From Bacteroides sp. (GTDB lineage Bacteria; Bacteroidota; Bacteroidia; Bacteroidales; Muribaculaceae): a DNA stretch of 64,000 nt. Made by a program: the position numbers and the translations under genes. Below, one piece after another: positions 7,205 to 20,534 of the stretch (the first letter of the stretch is position 1; the number at the start of each line of letters is the position of its first letter). A model generated the notes under the pieces. It saw nothing but the letters and a program-made list of their open reading frames with translations. It was not told the DNA's origin and did not search any database. The stretch lies in contig JAAVDO010000006.1 in NCBI GenBank assembly GCA_014801735.1, positions 62,001 to 126,000 on the forward strand, given 5' to 3'.

Positions 7205-8263
7205 ATGAAAATCTTCAAGTCATTATCCTGTGCTCTAATTATGGCGTGCGCCGCTTGCAGCGGTTCTTCTGAAAAAGGAAATATCGTTACCGAAGTAACA
7301 TCTTCCCCCATAGATTTTGGCGAAGAATTAGTGATCGGTAATCCGATTTCTATGTCGCGCAATGGCAATCTGCTGGCCATCAATGATAACAAAGCCGATT
7401 CCGCATTTCACATAATCGATATTGACCAAAACAAGTATATAGGTCAGTTCGGCCGCAAAGGAAGCGGTCCCGGAGAATTCGGAAGACTCACACTCATCTC
7501 GGCCACCGACGAAGGCTTTATCATCTCCGAGCCTCTGGAACACCGAGCTACAACAGTAGTTGTCGGACCTCAGCAGCTGACCCCTACTTATAAGCCCATT
7601 TTTGAAACTGAAACATCCTTCTGGTCTCTTGAAAAGCTTGCCAACGGCAACTATATCACATCGGAAGGCTACGTAGATTATCCCGAGCTATTCAAGGTCT
7701 TGTCGCCCGAGGGTAAAGTCGTTGCTCTTACCGGTAACCGTCAGATACCTGACAATGTTCGAAATCTCCCGAACAATGCTGTCACAGCGGCATACCAGTA
7801 TGCTCCATACGTTTCTCCCGACCGCAAAAAGGTGCTCGCCCTCGGCTCGGGAGAAGCAGCCGGATTCTATAAAGTAGATGGCGACACCTTAGCTCTCGTC
7901 GCTCAATTTTTTAATCCTGCAGCAGATGGCGATCATAATTTTTCAGATCATGACTATCTGGGACTTGACGGTAAGAAACCGATGGGATTTGTATCGGCCG
8001 CAGTATCGGATGATGCGGTTTATATACTCAATTCAGAATTGAGCATCGAAGACTCCATGAAAGCGGGAGATGGAAACACAGATTATGTGACGGGCAACAT
8101 GATTTTTGTATACGACTGGTCGGGCAACCTAACAGGCAAAATTCACACTGACCGCCGCTTACGACATATCACTCCTCCATATGAAGATGGCAAGATGTAC
8201 GCGATAACCGAAGACGGTTGTGATCCAACGGTGGTAGTGCTTAATATACCTTTGGAAAAATAA
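7205..8263 (+). CDS. 6-bladed beta-propeller lipoprotein
   Basis: A 352-residue secreted protein. A lipoprotein signal (MKIFKSLSCALIMACAACSG, lipidated cysteine at 15 or 18) leads into a repeated-strand protein with the motif YIGQFGRKGSGPGEFGRL, diagnostic of the 6-bladed beta-propeller family that Bacteroidota carry in large numbers. Later strands (YVSPDRKKVLALGSG, FVYDWSGNLTGKI) fit further blades. The ATG at 7205 is chosen because it directly starts the signal peptide; an upstream ATG at 7154 would place 17 polar residues before it. These lipoproteins sit at the cell surface or periplasmic face with unknown ligands. It has its own promoter and no clear partner. Confidence 0.85.
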   Translation: MKIFKSLSCALIMACAACSGSSEKGNIVTEVTSSPIDFGEELVIGNPISMSRNGNLLAINDNKADSAFHIIDIDQNKYIGQFGRKGSGPGEFGRLTLISATDEGFIISEPLEHRATTVVVGPQQLTPTYKPIFETETSFWSLEKLANGNYITSEGYVDYPELFKVLSPEGKVVALTGNRQIPDNVRNLPNNAVTAAYQYAPYVSPDRKKVLALGSGEAAGFYKVDGDTLALVAQFFNPAADGDHNFSDHDYLGLDGKKPMGFVSAAVSDDAVYILNSELSIEDSMKAGDGNTDYVTGNMIFVYDWSGNLTGKIHTDRRLRHITPPYEDGKMYAITEDGCDPTVVVLNIPLEK

Positions 8264-8318
8264 GATTGCACCCCATAATGCGATATGACGTAAAACAGCC
8301 TCAGGAAGGTTGGAATTT

Positions 8319-8492
8319 ATGCAGATGAACGGTGTCGGCAGCACACAGACATCGGAGCGCTCCCCTCTTTGTGATTCACTCCGAGAACAGGTAATCCAGT
8401 TTTCACAGGAGAGAAACGATTCCCTCCTCACATACCTGACAATAGATAAAGAAGAGTCAGGTAACAAGCCGACTTCAAAAATTATCTCATGA
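8319..8492 (+). CDS. Possible small protein, unknown
   Basis: A 57-residue frame whose TGA overlaps the ATG of the EamA transporter gene by 4 bases, as coupled genes often do. The sequence is polar, with no signal or membrane segment, and I do not recognise it. No promoter box is seen before it. It could equally be a leader region of the transporter mRNA. Confidence 0.25.
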   Translation: MQMNGVGSTQTSERSPLCDSLREQVIQFSQERNDSLLTYLTIDKEESGNKPTSKIIS

Positions 8493-9400
8493 CAATATCC
8501 TGGAAAGGTCATCTGGCGATGCTCAGCGCCAACACGATGTGGGGACTCATGTCGCCGCTCGCCAAATTTGTTCTTGTGAGCGGAGCGATAACTCCGCTTA
8601 TGCTAACCAATCTGCGCATAACCGGAGCGATGGTTCTGTTCTGGCTCGGCTCATTGTTTCTGAAAAACGAGCGGGTAGGTCGTGGCGATCTTCTGAGGCT
8701 GTTTGGAGCCGCACTCCTCGGAATTGTTTTCAATCAGGGGTGCTTCATATTCGGAGTAGGAATGACATCGCCGTCGGATGCTTCGATCATTACTACCAGC
8801 ATGCCTTTATGGGCCATGATCTTTGCCGCTTTTGTGCTCAAAGAACCGATAACGGCCAAAAAGACTCTTGGCATTATTGCAGGTGCCTTGGGAGCAACCC
8901 TGCTGATAATGGGAAACAGGGTTAACGCCGCAAATCAGGCCGGAAACAATGCTATAGTCGGCGATTTGCTCGTTCTATGCGCACAATTCAGCTATGCGCT
9001 GTATCTTGTTGTCTACAAAAAATTTGTAAGTAAATATTCGCTGTTCACAATAATGAAGTGGATGTTTACTTTCGCTTTTGTATGCATCCTGCCTTTTTCG
9101 GCCGGAGATTTCTTTACAGCTCAGTGGGCGACACTGACAGCGGGTCAGATTCTTGCAACGGTGTTCATCGTAGTCTGCGCCACATTCATCGCATACACCC
9201 TGATTGTGGTCGGGCAGAAGAATCTGCGTCCTACCGTAGCCGGTATGTACAACTATGTGCAGCCGATAGTGGCGACAATAGTCGCCGTATGGTGGGGAAT
9301 GGATTCGTTCAACCTGAGCAAATGTTTTGCGGTCGCCCTAATCTTCAGCGGTGTCTATCTGGTCACGACAAGCAAAGCCCGTCAACAAGAAGAAAAATGA
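8489..9400 (+). CDS. EamA (DMT superfamily) metabolite exporter
   Basis: A 303-residue membrane protein with ten predicted membrane segments in two EamA repeats. The first begins with LAMLSANTMWGLMSPLAKFV and ends near TLGIIAGALGATLLIMG; the second runs from LLVLCAQFSYALYLVVYKKF to FAVALIFSGVYLVTTSKA. These are drug/metabolite transporters, often exporting amino acids or related metabolites; the substrate is not predictable. The C-terminus is short and charged (SKARQQEEK), consistent with a cytoplasmic end. It is probably expressed with whatever lies between 8264 and 8488. Confidence 0.9.
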   Translation: MTISWKGHLAMLSANTMWGLMSPLAKFVLVSGAITPLMLTNLRITGAMVLFWLGSLFLKNERVGRGDLLRLFGAALLGIVFNQGCFIFGVGMTSPSDASIITTSMPLWAMIFAAFVLKEPITAKKTLGIIAGALGATLLIMGNRVNAANQAGNNAIVGDLLVLCAQFSYALYLVVYKKFVSKYSLFTIMKWMFTFAFVCILPFSAGDFFTAQWATLTAGQILATVFIVVCATFIAYTLIVVGQKNLRPTVAGMYNYVQPIVATIVAVWWGMDSFNLSKCFAVALIFSGVYLVTTSKARQQEEK

Positions 9401-9521
9401 GATTCTGAGCCTGCTGACAAAGCTGTTTGTGCCTCCTTGAAAAGGATTTTTCATAATTAAGCCGTACTTTTACATAATAAATTCTATACTTCACCGATAT
9501 TTTATCATCTAATCATCATTC

Positions 9522-10358
9522 ATGAAACGAATATTAAGCATACTCATTCTATCCGCTCTAACAATCAACATCATGGCACAGCAGACAACAAGACCCGCCA
9601 CAAAAGTGACGCAGACAGCCGGACGCGACGCACTTGGCAACTTCGCGCCTGAGTTCGCACACCTCAACGACGATATCCTTTTCGGCGAAGTGTGGAGCAG
9701 AAACGATCTTCTCTCGCTTCGCGACAGAAGCCTCGTCACGATTACCTCGCTCATCTCGCAAGGAATAACCGACAGTTCCCTTACCTTCCACCTTCAGGAA
9801 GCCAAGAAAAACGGAATAACCCGCATCGAGGCGGCCGAGATTATCACTCACATCGCATTCTATGCCGGCTGGCCTAAGGCATGGGCGGCTTTCCGGCTGG
9901 CAAAAGATGTATGGAGCGATGACGTGACGGGTGAAGACGCAAAGGCTGAATTCCAGCGTGAAATGATCTTTCCCATCGGAGAACCCAACACTGCTTACGC
10001 TAAATATTTCATCGGCAACAGCTATCTCGCCCAGATCGCTAGCGAGCAGATTCCTTTTGCAAATGTCACCTTCGAGCCCGGCTGCCGCAATAACTGGCAT
10101 ATCCACAAGGCTGAGAAAGGTGGCGGCCAGATGCTTGTCGGCGTTGCAGGACACGGTTGGTATCAGGAAGAGGGCAAACCCGCAGTCGAGATTCTGCCCG
10201 GCACTGTAATCAATATTCCTGCCAATGTGAAACACTGGCACGGAGCCGCAAAAGATTCTTGGTTCGCCCACCTGGCATTTGCTGTTCCGGGTGAAGAGAG
10301 CGAGAATATCTGGCTTGAGCCCGTGACCGACGAACAATATGACCTTCTTGACAAATAA
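9522..10358 (+). CDS. Secreted carboxymuconolactone decarboxylase-cupin fusion
   Basis: A 278-residue protein with a signal peptide (MKRILSILILSALTINIMAQ, cleavage after AQ) and two domains. Residues 35-120 are carboxymuconolactone decarboxylase/AhpD-like (LRDRSLVTITSLISQG, then AAEIITHIAFYAGWPKAWAAF; no CxxC pair, so not a peroxidase of the AhpD type). Residues 170-262 are a cupin with metal-site motifs NNWHIHKAEKGGGQMLV and VKHWHGAA. The same fusion without a signal peptide occurs in cytoplasmic enzymes of lactone or quinone metabolism. A -7-like box TACTTTTA lies at 9465-9472. The substrate is unknown. Confidence 0.88.
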   Translation: MKRILSILILSALTINIMAQQTTRPATKVTQTAGRDALGNFAPEFAHLNDDILFGEVWSRNDLLSLRDRSLVTITSLISQGITDSSLTFHLQEAKKNGITRIEAAEIITHIAFYAGWPKAWAAFRLAKDVWSDDVTGEDAKAEFQREMIFPIGEPNTAYAKYFIGNSYLAQIASEQIPFANVTFEPGCRNNWHIHKAEKGGGQMLVGVAGHGWYQEEGKPAVEILPGTVINIPANVKHWHGAAKDSWFAHLAFAVPGEESENIWLEPVTDEQYDLLDK

Positions 10359-10485
10359 GAAGATCCACTGATCGCTGTATAATCAAGGCGGCCGGATTCC
10401 CGTATCATAATATCAGAACCACATGTACGTATCCCCGTGGTTTCAACTTTCGGTGTGTTCAGTTCTCCCTTATCCGGATTTTGAT

Positions 10486-10493
10486 TACTTTTG
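10486..10493 (+). promoter_or_regulatory. Promoter -7 box
   Basis: TACTTTTG, 25 bases before the ATG of the 117-residue HExxH protein. No clear -33 TTG. Confidence 0.55.
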
Positions 10494-10518
10494 TGATACA
10501 CAGTTTGTCCTACCCTAG

Positions 10519-10872
10519 ATGAAACGACCATTGATAATTAAAAGTATTCTTGTGCCGAAAAAATACTGCCTTAATCTTTTTGGCACAATCTGGACCCGCG
10601 ACCCGTCGTGGATCGATCGCTATGTTATCAATCACGAACGAATTCACACCGCCCAACAACGCGAATTGCTGTTCGTGCCCTTCTATATACTTTACATCAT
10701 TGAATGGCTCATTCGATTACTGATTTACAGGAATCACGATGCAGCATACCGAAACATATCTTTTGAGAGAGAAGCCTATACTCATGGGCACGATCTTGAT
10801 TATCTCAGTAATCGCAGGCATTTCTCTTGGATCAGGTATATTCAACCTTTATTTTCAAAGAACTCATTCTGA
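10519..10872 (+). CDS. Small HExxH-motif membrane-associated protein, unknown
   Basis: A 117-residue protein. It carries HERIHTAQQRELL, an HExxH zinc-binding motif followed by Q as in many minimal metallopeptidase-like proteins, then a hydrophobic segment FVPFYILYIIEWLIRLLIY and a downstream glutamate-rich piece FEREAYTHGHD that could supply the third ligand. It looks like a zincin-like fold of the type seen in short, uncharacterised Bacteroidales proteins. It has its own promoter box and no operon partner. Catalysis is not proven by motif alone. Confidence 0.6.
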   Translation: MKRPLIIKSILVPKKYCLNLFGTIWTRDPSWIDRYVINHERIHTAQQRELLFVPFYILYIIEWLIRLLIYRNHDAAYRNISFEREAYTHGHDLDYLSNRRHFSWIRYIQPLFSKNSF

Positions 10873-10899
10873 TCAAATCCATATTTCGTAGAAAAGCAT

Positions 10900-10907
10900 T
10901 ATTTTTG
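10900..10907 (+). promoter_or_regulatory. Promoter -7 box for the nucleotidyltransferase-like gene
   Basis: TATTTTTG ends 19 bases before the ATG at 10927, giving a very short leader. Confidence 0.6.
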
Positions 10908-10926
10908 TAGATTTATTCAATCATCA

Positions 10927-11526
10927 ATGATAATGACTCAGACCGAAATCCGCGCTTTGGCGGCCTCAAACCAGGCAAAAGCTCATCAGGTGCTTGATGA
11001 ATCAGGTATTGTCACCTTGTTGGAGAAGACCGGTTGCCGTGTGAATATTATTGGCTCGCTCAGGATGCAGCTTCTTGTCACTCACAACGACATAGATCTC
11101 CACATTTACTCTTCCGGAATCACTGTTGAGAGCAGCTTTGCAATTATGGCTCAGATTGCAGCCGATCAAAGAATATCAGAAGTTAGATGTATAAATGGAC
11201 TCCATACCGAAGAGCGCTGTCTTGCATGGCATATCAACTACAACAGCCCCGCGAATGGGAAATGGAAATTTGATATCATCCATATAGAAGAAGGCTCGTT
11301 ATATGATGGCTATTTTGAAAAAATGGCCGAACGAATAGTTCATGTGATGACACCTGAACAGCGCGACACAATTTTGCGACTCAAATTCGAAGCTCCTGAT
11401 GACAGCGATTATCACGGAGTGGAGTTTTACGAAGCCGTAATTGCCGACGGTGTTTCAGACATGGACGCCTTTCAGACCTGGGTCTCTTCTCATCGTAAAA
11501 GACCTCCCTACTATTGGATCCCTTAA
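10927..11526 (+). CDS. Nucleotidyltransferase-fold protein, unknown substrate
   Basis: A 199-residue soluble protein. The segment NIIGSLRMQLLVTHNDIDLHIY has the GS...DxD arrangement of the polymerase-beta nucleotidyltransferase fold. Later features are WKFDIIHIEEG, a candidate third acidic strand, and the aromatic C-terminus PPYYWIP. It may begin at the second ATG (10933). It stands alone with its own promoter. Close relatives in databases tend to carry loose names such as phosphoglycerate mutase family; nothing in the sequence supports a mutase. Confidence 0.6.
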   Translation: MIMTQTEIRALAASNQAKAHQVLDESGIVTLLEKTGCRVNIIGSLRMQLLVTHNDIDLHIYSSGITVESSFAIMAQIAADQRISEVRCINGLHTEERCLAWHINYNSPANGKWKFDIIHIEEGSLYDGYFEKMAERIVHVMTPEQRDTILRLKFEAPDDSDYHGVEFYEAVIADGVSDMDAFQTWVSSHRKRPPYYWIP

Positions 11527-11902
11527 CATCTGTTATCTGTTTCATACATTCCATCTACTCCTTTCTCCTGAATTTTTAGTTGTTTGATTATCCGATACCC
11601 TCTCCGCGGTTGCAAAGTTACGTCGCGACTTGTGAAAACTTCCGACCCGGTATCATTTAAAACACATAAAATGTGTTAATATTATTAAATAGTCATCTTG
11701 TCAGACAGGTCACATTGATTTTGTCTTACGGTGCCTTTAATCTTGTTGAAAGCAGATTAAACCTATCGGATGACACGTCTTGTGCAATACTGAATTAATC
11801 GGATTTATCTCCCCAAAACGCCATCGGTTTCTCGGCTCGGCAAATCCTCAAACATTTCACCAGGGATTGGAATTTTCGCGAGACCGATATTTTTTTTGGA
11901 AA
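11527..11902. other. Intergenic stretch with an orphan minus-strand promoter box
   Basis: About 375 bases without a gene. It contains CAAAGTTA at 11613-11620 (TAACTTTG on the minus strand), pointing toward no minus-strand gene, and an inverted repeat AACACAT/ATGTGTT at 11661-11677 that could be a small operator. The rest is AT-rich without clear structure. Confidence 0.5.
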
Positions 11903-11937
11903 TTGGAAGATTATTGAGATGGATTTTTGTAAATTTG
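11903..11937 (+). promoter_or_regulatory. Promoter of dapF-dapL
   Basis: TTG at 11903-11905, a 24-base spacer and TAAATTTG at 11930-11937. Confidence 0.65.
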
Positions 11938-12024
11938 CACTCAGTTAAGGACTCTGCATGCAGTTTACTCTGCAGTTCAATTTCCATGATCCTTGATTCA
12001 TCTTTCAACCAACAAGTTTCCAAC

Positions 12025-12870
12025 GTGGAGAAGATAAGATTTACTAAAATGCACGGTGCCGGCAACGATTACATCTATATCGATTGCCTCAATGAAGTTC
12101 CTGCCGACATTCCCGCATTAGCCTGCAAGATGAGCGATCGGCATTTTGGCGTAGGTGGCGACGGTATTGTCCTCATCATGCCCTCCGATAAAGCCGATTT
12201 CCGTATGCGGATGTTCAATTCCGATGGCTCTGAAGCTCAGATGTGTGGCAATGCAAGCCGTTGCGTGGGTAAATACGTTTTCGATAACGGACTGACTGAT
12301 AAAACAACCGTTACCCTCGAAACTCTCGCTGGAATTAAGATTCTTGAGTTACATACTGGAGCCGACGGGAAAATTGAGACTGTTACCGTCGATATGGGCG
12401 AACCGATTCTTGAAGCGGCAAAAGTACCTGCGCGCTACGATGGCGAGCGAATGACCGACGCAACCGTGACGACTGCCGCCGGCGACAGGGTGAATGTTAC
12501 AGCCGTCTCAATGGGCAATCCTCACGGCGTGATTTTCGTTGATAGCCTTGATGGTGTCGATGTGCATGGTCTTGGTAGCCGCCTTGAGGTTGCAGATGTC
12601 TGGCCCGAAAAAGCCAACATTGAGTTTGCCGAAGTCCTTGGGCCCGGCGACATAAGGATGCGCGTATGGGAACGCGGCAGTGGTGAGACTCTCGCCTGCG
12701 GAACCGGTGCTTGTGCAACTGCCGTGGCCGCTGCTCTTACCGGGCGGACCGACCGCCATGTGGTTTTACATCTGCTCGGTGGCAATCTCGACATAGATTG
12801 GCGGGAAGATGGCCACGTATATATGACAGGTCCCGCCGAAACCGTCTTCACAGGTGAATATATCAGATAA
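12025..12870 (+). CDS. dapF: Diaminopimelate epimerase
   Basis: Converts LL- to meso-diaminopimelate, for lysine and for peptidoglycan crosslinks. From the GTG at 12025 the protein is 281 residues and opens EKIRFTKMHGAGNDYIYIDC, as the family does. The two catalytic cysteines are in QMCGNASRCVGKYV and TLACGTGACATAVAAAL. An in-frame ATG at 11986 also lies after the promoter and would add 13 residues; GTG is preferred for alignment with relatives. The gene for LL-diaminopimelate aminotransferase follows after 38 bases, so the last two steps of the aminotransferase route are encoded together. Confidence 0.93.
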   Translation: MEKIRFTKMHGAGNDYIYIDCLNEVPADIPALACKMSDRHFGVGGDGIVLIMPSDKADFRMRMFNSDGSEAQMCGNASRCVGKYVFDNGLTDKTTVTLETLAGIKILELHTGADGKIETVTVDMGEPILEAAKVPARYDGERMTDATVTTAAGDRVNVTAVSMGNPHGVIFVDSLDGVDVHGLGSRLEVADVWPEKANIEFAEVLGPGDIRMRVWERGSGETLACGTGACATAVAAALTGRTDRHVVLHLLGGNLDIDWREDGHVYMTGPAETVFTGEYIR

Positions 12871-12908
12871 TATTCCGTAAATCAGACAATTTTTAAAATC
12901 ATAATACA

Positions 12909-14156
12909 GTGATCAAGGTCAACGACAACTTTCTCAAACTCCCCGCAAGCTATCTCTTCAGCGAGATCGCCCGCAAGGTAGAGCAGTTCAAACAGAGTCA
13001 TCCCGACGCACCGGTTATCCGTATGGGTATCGGTGATGTTACCCGCCCGATCTGTCAGGCAGCCATATCCGGTCTGTTGAGCGGCGTGGAGGACGAGGCC
13101 AAGGAGCAGACTTTCCACGGTTACGGCCCTGAACAAGGCTATCAGTTCCTTCGCGAAAAGATTGCCGAGATCGACTATCGCGAACGCGGTATTGAGATTG
13201 CTATCGACGAGATCTTCATCAGCGACGGTGCCAAGAGCGATACCGGTAATATCGGTGATATTCTTTCTCGCGACTGCAAGGTAGCTGTTACCGATCCGGT
13301 TTATCCCGTATATGTCGATACCAACGTCATGGCCGGTCGTGCCGGCGAGGCACTCCCTGGCGGAGGTTGGAGCAATATCGAATATCTGCCGTGCACAGCG
13401 GAAAACAACTTTATCCCGTCGCTCCCCACTCAGAATCCCGATATAATATACCTCTGCTATCCCAATAATCCCACTGGCACCACCCTCACCAAGAGTCAGT
13501 TGGCTGAGTGGGTCGAATATGCCCGCACTCATGGTGCGCTCATCCTGTTCGACTCTGCCTATGAGGCTTATATATCCGAGAGTGATGTTCCTCACAGTAT
13601 CTATGAGATAGAAGGTGCGAAAGAATGTGCTATCGAGTTCAGATCTTTCAGTAAAACAGCTGGTTTCACTGGCCTTCGCCTCGGTTACACAGTCGTTCCT
13701 AAAGAACTTAAGGGTGTCGATCAGAATGGTAAGGAAGTGAGTCTCAATTCTCTATGGCTGCGTCGTCAGACTACAAAATTCAATGGCGCGAGCTACGTCG
13801 TTCAGCGCGGTGCCGAAGCCCTTTACACTGACGAAGGTCGTCGTCAGATCAGCAAGACTGTGGCATACTACATGCGTAATGCCGCACTTCTGCGCGAGGG
13901 TCTCGCTGAACTCGGCCTGGAAGTATATGGAGGCATCAATGCCCCATACATCTGGATCAAGACCCCAGCGGGAACAACATCTTGGGAGTTCTTCGATAAA
14001 CTGCTGAATGAATGTAATGTTGTCGGAACGCCGGGCGTAGGATTCGGACCTTCCGGCGAGGGTTACTTCCGCCTTACGGCGTTCGGGCGGTTTGAAGATA
14101 CACTTGAGGCGGTTGAGCGTCTTAAATCGTTGTCAACCAACAGTCCCATCAAATAG
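12909..14156 (+). CDS. dapL: LL-diaminopimelate aminotransferase
   Basis: PLP enzyme that makes LL-diaminopimelate directly from tetrahydrodipicolinate and glutamate, bypassing the succinylase or acetylase branch. It is 415 residues from a GTG start, beginning [20 protein letters not shown]. Motifs: YPNNPTGT, and the PLP-lysine motif [14 protein letters not shown]; the C-terminus has the family segment [20 protein letters not shown]. It forms an operon with dapF and is followed by an intrinsic terminator. Confidence 0.95.
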   Translation: MIKVNDNFLKLPASYLFSEIARKVEQFKQSHPDAPVIRMGIGDVTRPICQAAISGLLSGVEDEAKEQTFHGYGPEQGYQFLREKIAEIDYRERGIEIAIDEIFISDGAKSDTGNIGDILSRDCKVAVTDPVYPVYVDTNVMAGRAGEALPGGGWSNIEYLPCTAENNFIPSLPTQNPDIIYLCYPNNPTGTTLTKSQLAEWVEYARTHGALILFDSAYEAYISESDVPHSIYEIEGAKECAIEFRSFSKTAGFTGLRLGYTVVPKELKGVDQNGKEVSLNSLWLRRQTTKFNGASYVVQRGAEALYTDEGRRQISKTVAYYMRNAALLREGLAELGLEVYGGINAPYIWIKTPAGTTSWEFFDKLLNECNVVGTPGVGFGPSGEGYFRLTAFGRFEDTLEAVERLKSLSTNSPIK

Positions 14157-14165
14157 AAATTCTTT

Positions 14166-14197
14166 GGGGTGTGCCTGTCGGCTCACCCCTTCTTTTT
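14166..14197 (+). terminator. Rho-independent terminator after dapL
   Basis: Stem GGGGTG-T-GCC pairing with GGC-T-CACCCC (14166-14189), then a T-rich run. Confidence 0.85.
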
Positions 14198-14256
14198 GAA
14201 TAGCGTATATCAGACAAAGTCTTACTAAAATCATCTAACATAATTAGTTTCCATAA

Positions 14257-16446
14257 ATGTCACAATTGAGATTCAAGGTAGTCGATGAGGCTTTCAACCG
14301 TAAGGCTGATCCCGTGGAGATTCCTGCCGAAAGCCCTGAAAAGTATTATGGCAAACAGGTATTCAATCGCCAGAAAATGTTTGAATACCTGGCCGCCCCC
14401 ACCTTCGAGGCTCTTGTGAGGGCTATTGATAACAAGGAACCTCTGCCCCGCGAGGTTGCCGACTCTGTGGCCGAAGGTATGAAGAAATGGGCTATTGATA
14501 ATGGAGCCCGTCACTATACCCATTGGTTCCAGCCCCTTACGGAAACCACAGCCGAAAAGCATGACGCATTCATCGAACATGACGGCAAAGGCGGCGTAAT
14601 CGAGAAATTCAACGGCAAACTCCTTGTTCAGCAAGAGCCTGATGCTTCAAGTTTCCCCAACGGTGGCATAAGAAACACCTTCGAGGCCCGTGGCTACTCG
14701 GCCTGGGATATATCTTCGCCGGCCTTCATTCTCGGGGGTACCCTCTGTATCCCGACTATCTTCATCAGCTACACAGGTGAGAGTCTCGACTATAAAACCC
14801 CGCTGCTCAGAGCCTTGAATAGCGTTGACAAAGCAGCTGCTAAAGTTGCACGCTATTTCGATCCCAATGTGAAGCATGTGCGGTCCTACCTTGGTTGGGA
14901 GCAAGAATATTTCCTTGTGGATGAGGCGCTTTACAGTGCTCGTCCCGACCTTATGCTTACGGGTCGCACCCTTATGGGTCATGAGAGTGCCAAGAATCAG
15001 CAGCTCGAAGATCATTATTTCGGAGCTATCCCATCTCGTGTTGAGGCATTTATGCTCGATCTGGAAATCGAGTGTCACAAACTCGGCATTCCTGCCAAGA
15101 CACGCCACAACGAGGTAGCGCCCAATCAGTTTGAGCTTGCACCGATATTCGAGGAGACAAATCTGGCCAACGATCACAATCTCCTGCTGATGTCACTCAT
15201 AGCCGAGGTTGCCCGCCGTCATCACTTCCGAGTTCTGCTCCATGAAAAGCCGTTTGCAGGAATTAACGGCTCAGGCAAGCACAACAACTGGAGTCTTGGC
15301 ACAGATACGGGCGTTCTCCTCTTTGCACCGGGCAAGACCCAGAAAGACAATCTCCAGTTCATAACTTTTGTAGCCAATGTCATGGCGGCCGTTCATCGTC
15401 ACAACGGTCTGCTGAAAGCCTCGATCGCTTCCGCAACCAACGCACATCGTCTTGGCGCCAACGAGGCTCCGCCCGCTATCATCAGTATTTTCGCCGGAAC
15501 TCAGCTATCAGGAATCCTTGATCAGATAGCCAACAGCACCAACGATGAACTCGTGGCTCTCGGCAATAAGGAGGAGCTTAGCGTGGGTGTGTCACAAATT
15601 CCCGAAATTATGCTTGACGCAACCGACCGCAACCGCACGAGTCCCTTCGCCTTCACCGGCAATCGCTTTGAATTCCGTGCAGTCGGTTCTTCCGCCAATT
15701 GTGCATCGGCAATGATAGCACTCAATGCCGCCGTAGCCGAGCAACTCATGGATTTTAGTGCCAAAGTAGATGCTCGTGTCGAGAATGGCGAAACATTGCG
15801 TCATGCCCTGTTGGAGGAGCTACGGACAATCATCGTCGGAAGCGCCCCTATCCATTTCGATGGCAACGGCTACAGCGAGGAATGGAAAGTTGAGGCACAG
15901 CGTCGTGGACTTGACTGCGAAACAAGCGTTCCGAAGATTTTCGATGCATATCTGCAGCCCGATTCGATCGAACTCTTCCGTCGCACCGGCGTGTTCTCTC
16001 AGGTTGAACTCGAAGCCCGCAACGAGGTGAAATGGGAGATGTACACCAAGAAGGTTCAGATCGAAGCCCGCGTTCTCGGCGATCTCGCCATAAATCATGT
16101 ACTACCGGTTGCCACACGCTATCAGTCAATTCTCCTCGACAATGTTTACAAGATACGCAGCCTCTTCCCCAAAGAAAAGGGTGATGAGATATCGTCGCAG
16201 GATATGACTACAATCGAGATCATGGCCAGTCACATGAAAATAATCCGTGAGAAGGTCAGCCAGATGATCGATGCACGAAAGGCGGCAAACCGAATAGAAA
16301 CTGAGCGCGAGAAAGCCATAGCCTACCACGATAATGTTGTGCCATTGATGGACGTGATACGCTATCATATTGATAAGCTCGAACTTATGGTCGACAACGA
16401 GATGTGGCCACTCCCCAAATATCGTGAACTGCTGTTCATTCGCTGA
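14257..16446 (+). CDS. glnN: Glutamine synthetase type III
   Basis: ATP-dependent ammonia assimilation, glutamate to glutamine. At 729 residues it has the length of the large GSIII family common in Bacteroidota, against about 470 for GSI. Visible parts: the N-terminal GSIII region (YYGKQVFNRQKMFEYLAAPT), the active-site strand YLGWEQEYFLVDE, KTRHNEVAPNQFELAP, GINGSGKHNNWSLGTDTG (ATP/glutamate binding) and NRTSPFAFTGNRFEFRAVGS. The long helical C-terminus (about 600-729) is specific to type III. It is monocistronic or leads into the amidotransferase gene 40 bases downstream, which consumes glutamine. Confidence 0.95.
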   Translation: MSQLRFKVVDEAFNRKADPVEIPAESPEKYYGKQVFNRQKMFEYLAAPTFEALVRAIDNKEPLPREVADSVAEGMKKWAIDNGARHYTHWFQPLTETTAEKHDAFIEHDGKGGVIEKFNGKLLVQQEPDASSFPNGGIRNTFEARGYSAWDISSPAFILGGTLCIPTIFISYTGESLDYKTPLLRALNSVDKAAAKVARYFDPNVKHVRSYLGWEQEYFLVDEALYSARPDLMLTGRTLMGHESAKNQQLEDHYFGAIPSRVEAFMLDLEIECHKLGIPAKTRHNEVAPNQFELAPIFEETNLANDHNLLLMSLIAEVARRHHFRVLLHEKPFAGINGSGKHNNWSLGTDTGVLLFAPGKTQKDNLQFITFVANVMAAVHRHNGLLKASIASATNAHRLGANEAPPAIISIFAGTQLSGILDQIANSTNDELVALGNKEELSVGVSQIPEIMLDATDRNRTSPFAFTGNRFEFRAVGSSANCASAMIALNAAVAEQLMDFSAKVDARVENGETLRHALLEELRTIIVGSAPIHFDGNGYSEEWKVEAQRRGLDCETSVPKIFDAYLQPDSIELFRRTGVFSQVELEARNEVKWEMYTKKVQIEARVLGDLAINHVLPVATRYQSILLDNVYKIRSLFPKEKGDEISSQDMTTIEIMASHMKIIREKVSQMIDARKAANRIETEREKAIAYHDNVVPLMDVIRYHIDKLELMVDNEMWPLPKYRELLFIR

Positions 16447-16486
16447 TAACCATTAATCTGACCGTTGAATATTAGCCCTTGCCTAC

Positions 16487-20414
<3,928 letters not shown>

Positions 20415-20466
20415 ATTCGTTTTTGAAAATTATCAAAGTGTTAACCCGGAAAAGCTAAAAAAGTAG

Positions 20467-20474
20467 TATATTTG
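20467..20474 (+). promoter_or_regulatory. Promoter -7 box for the outer membrane protein gene
   Basis: TATATTTG, about 60 bases before the ATG at 20535. Confidence 0.65.
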
Positions 20475-20534
20475 CAACACGAGGCGCATGAAAGAAAAGC
20501 GTCAAATTATATAACCACGTTCAACCAATTGGCA

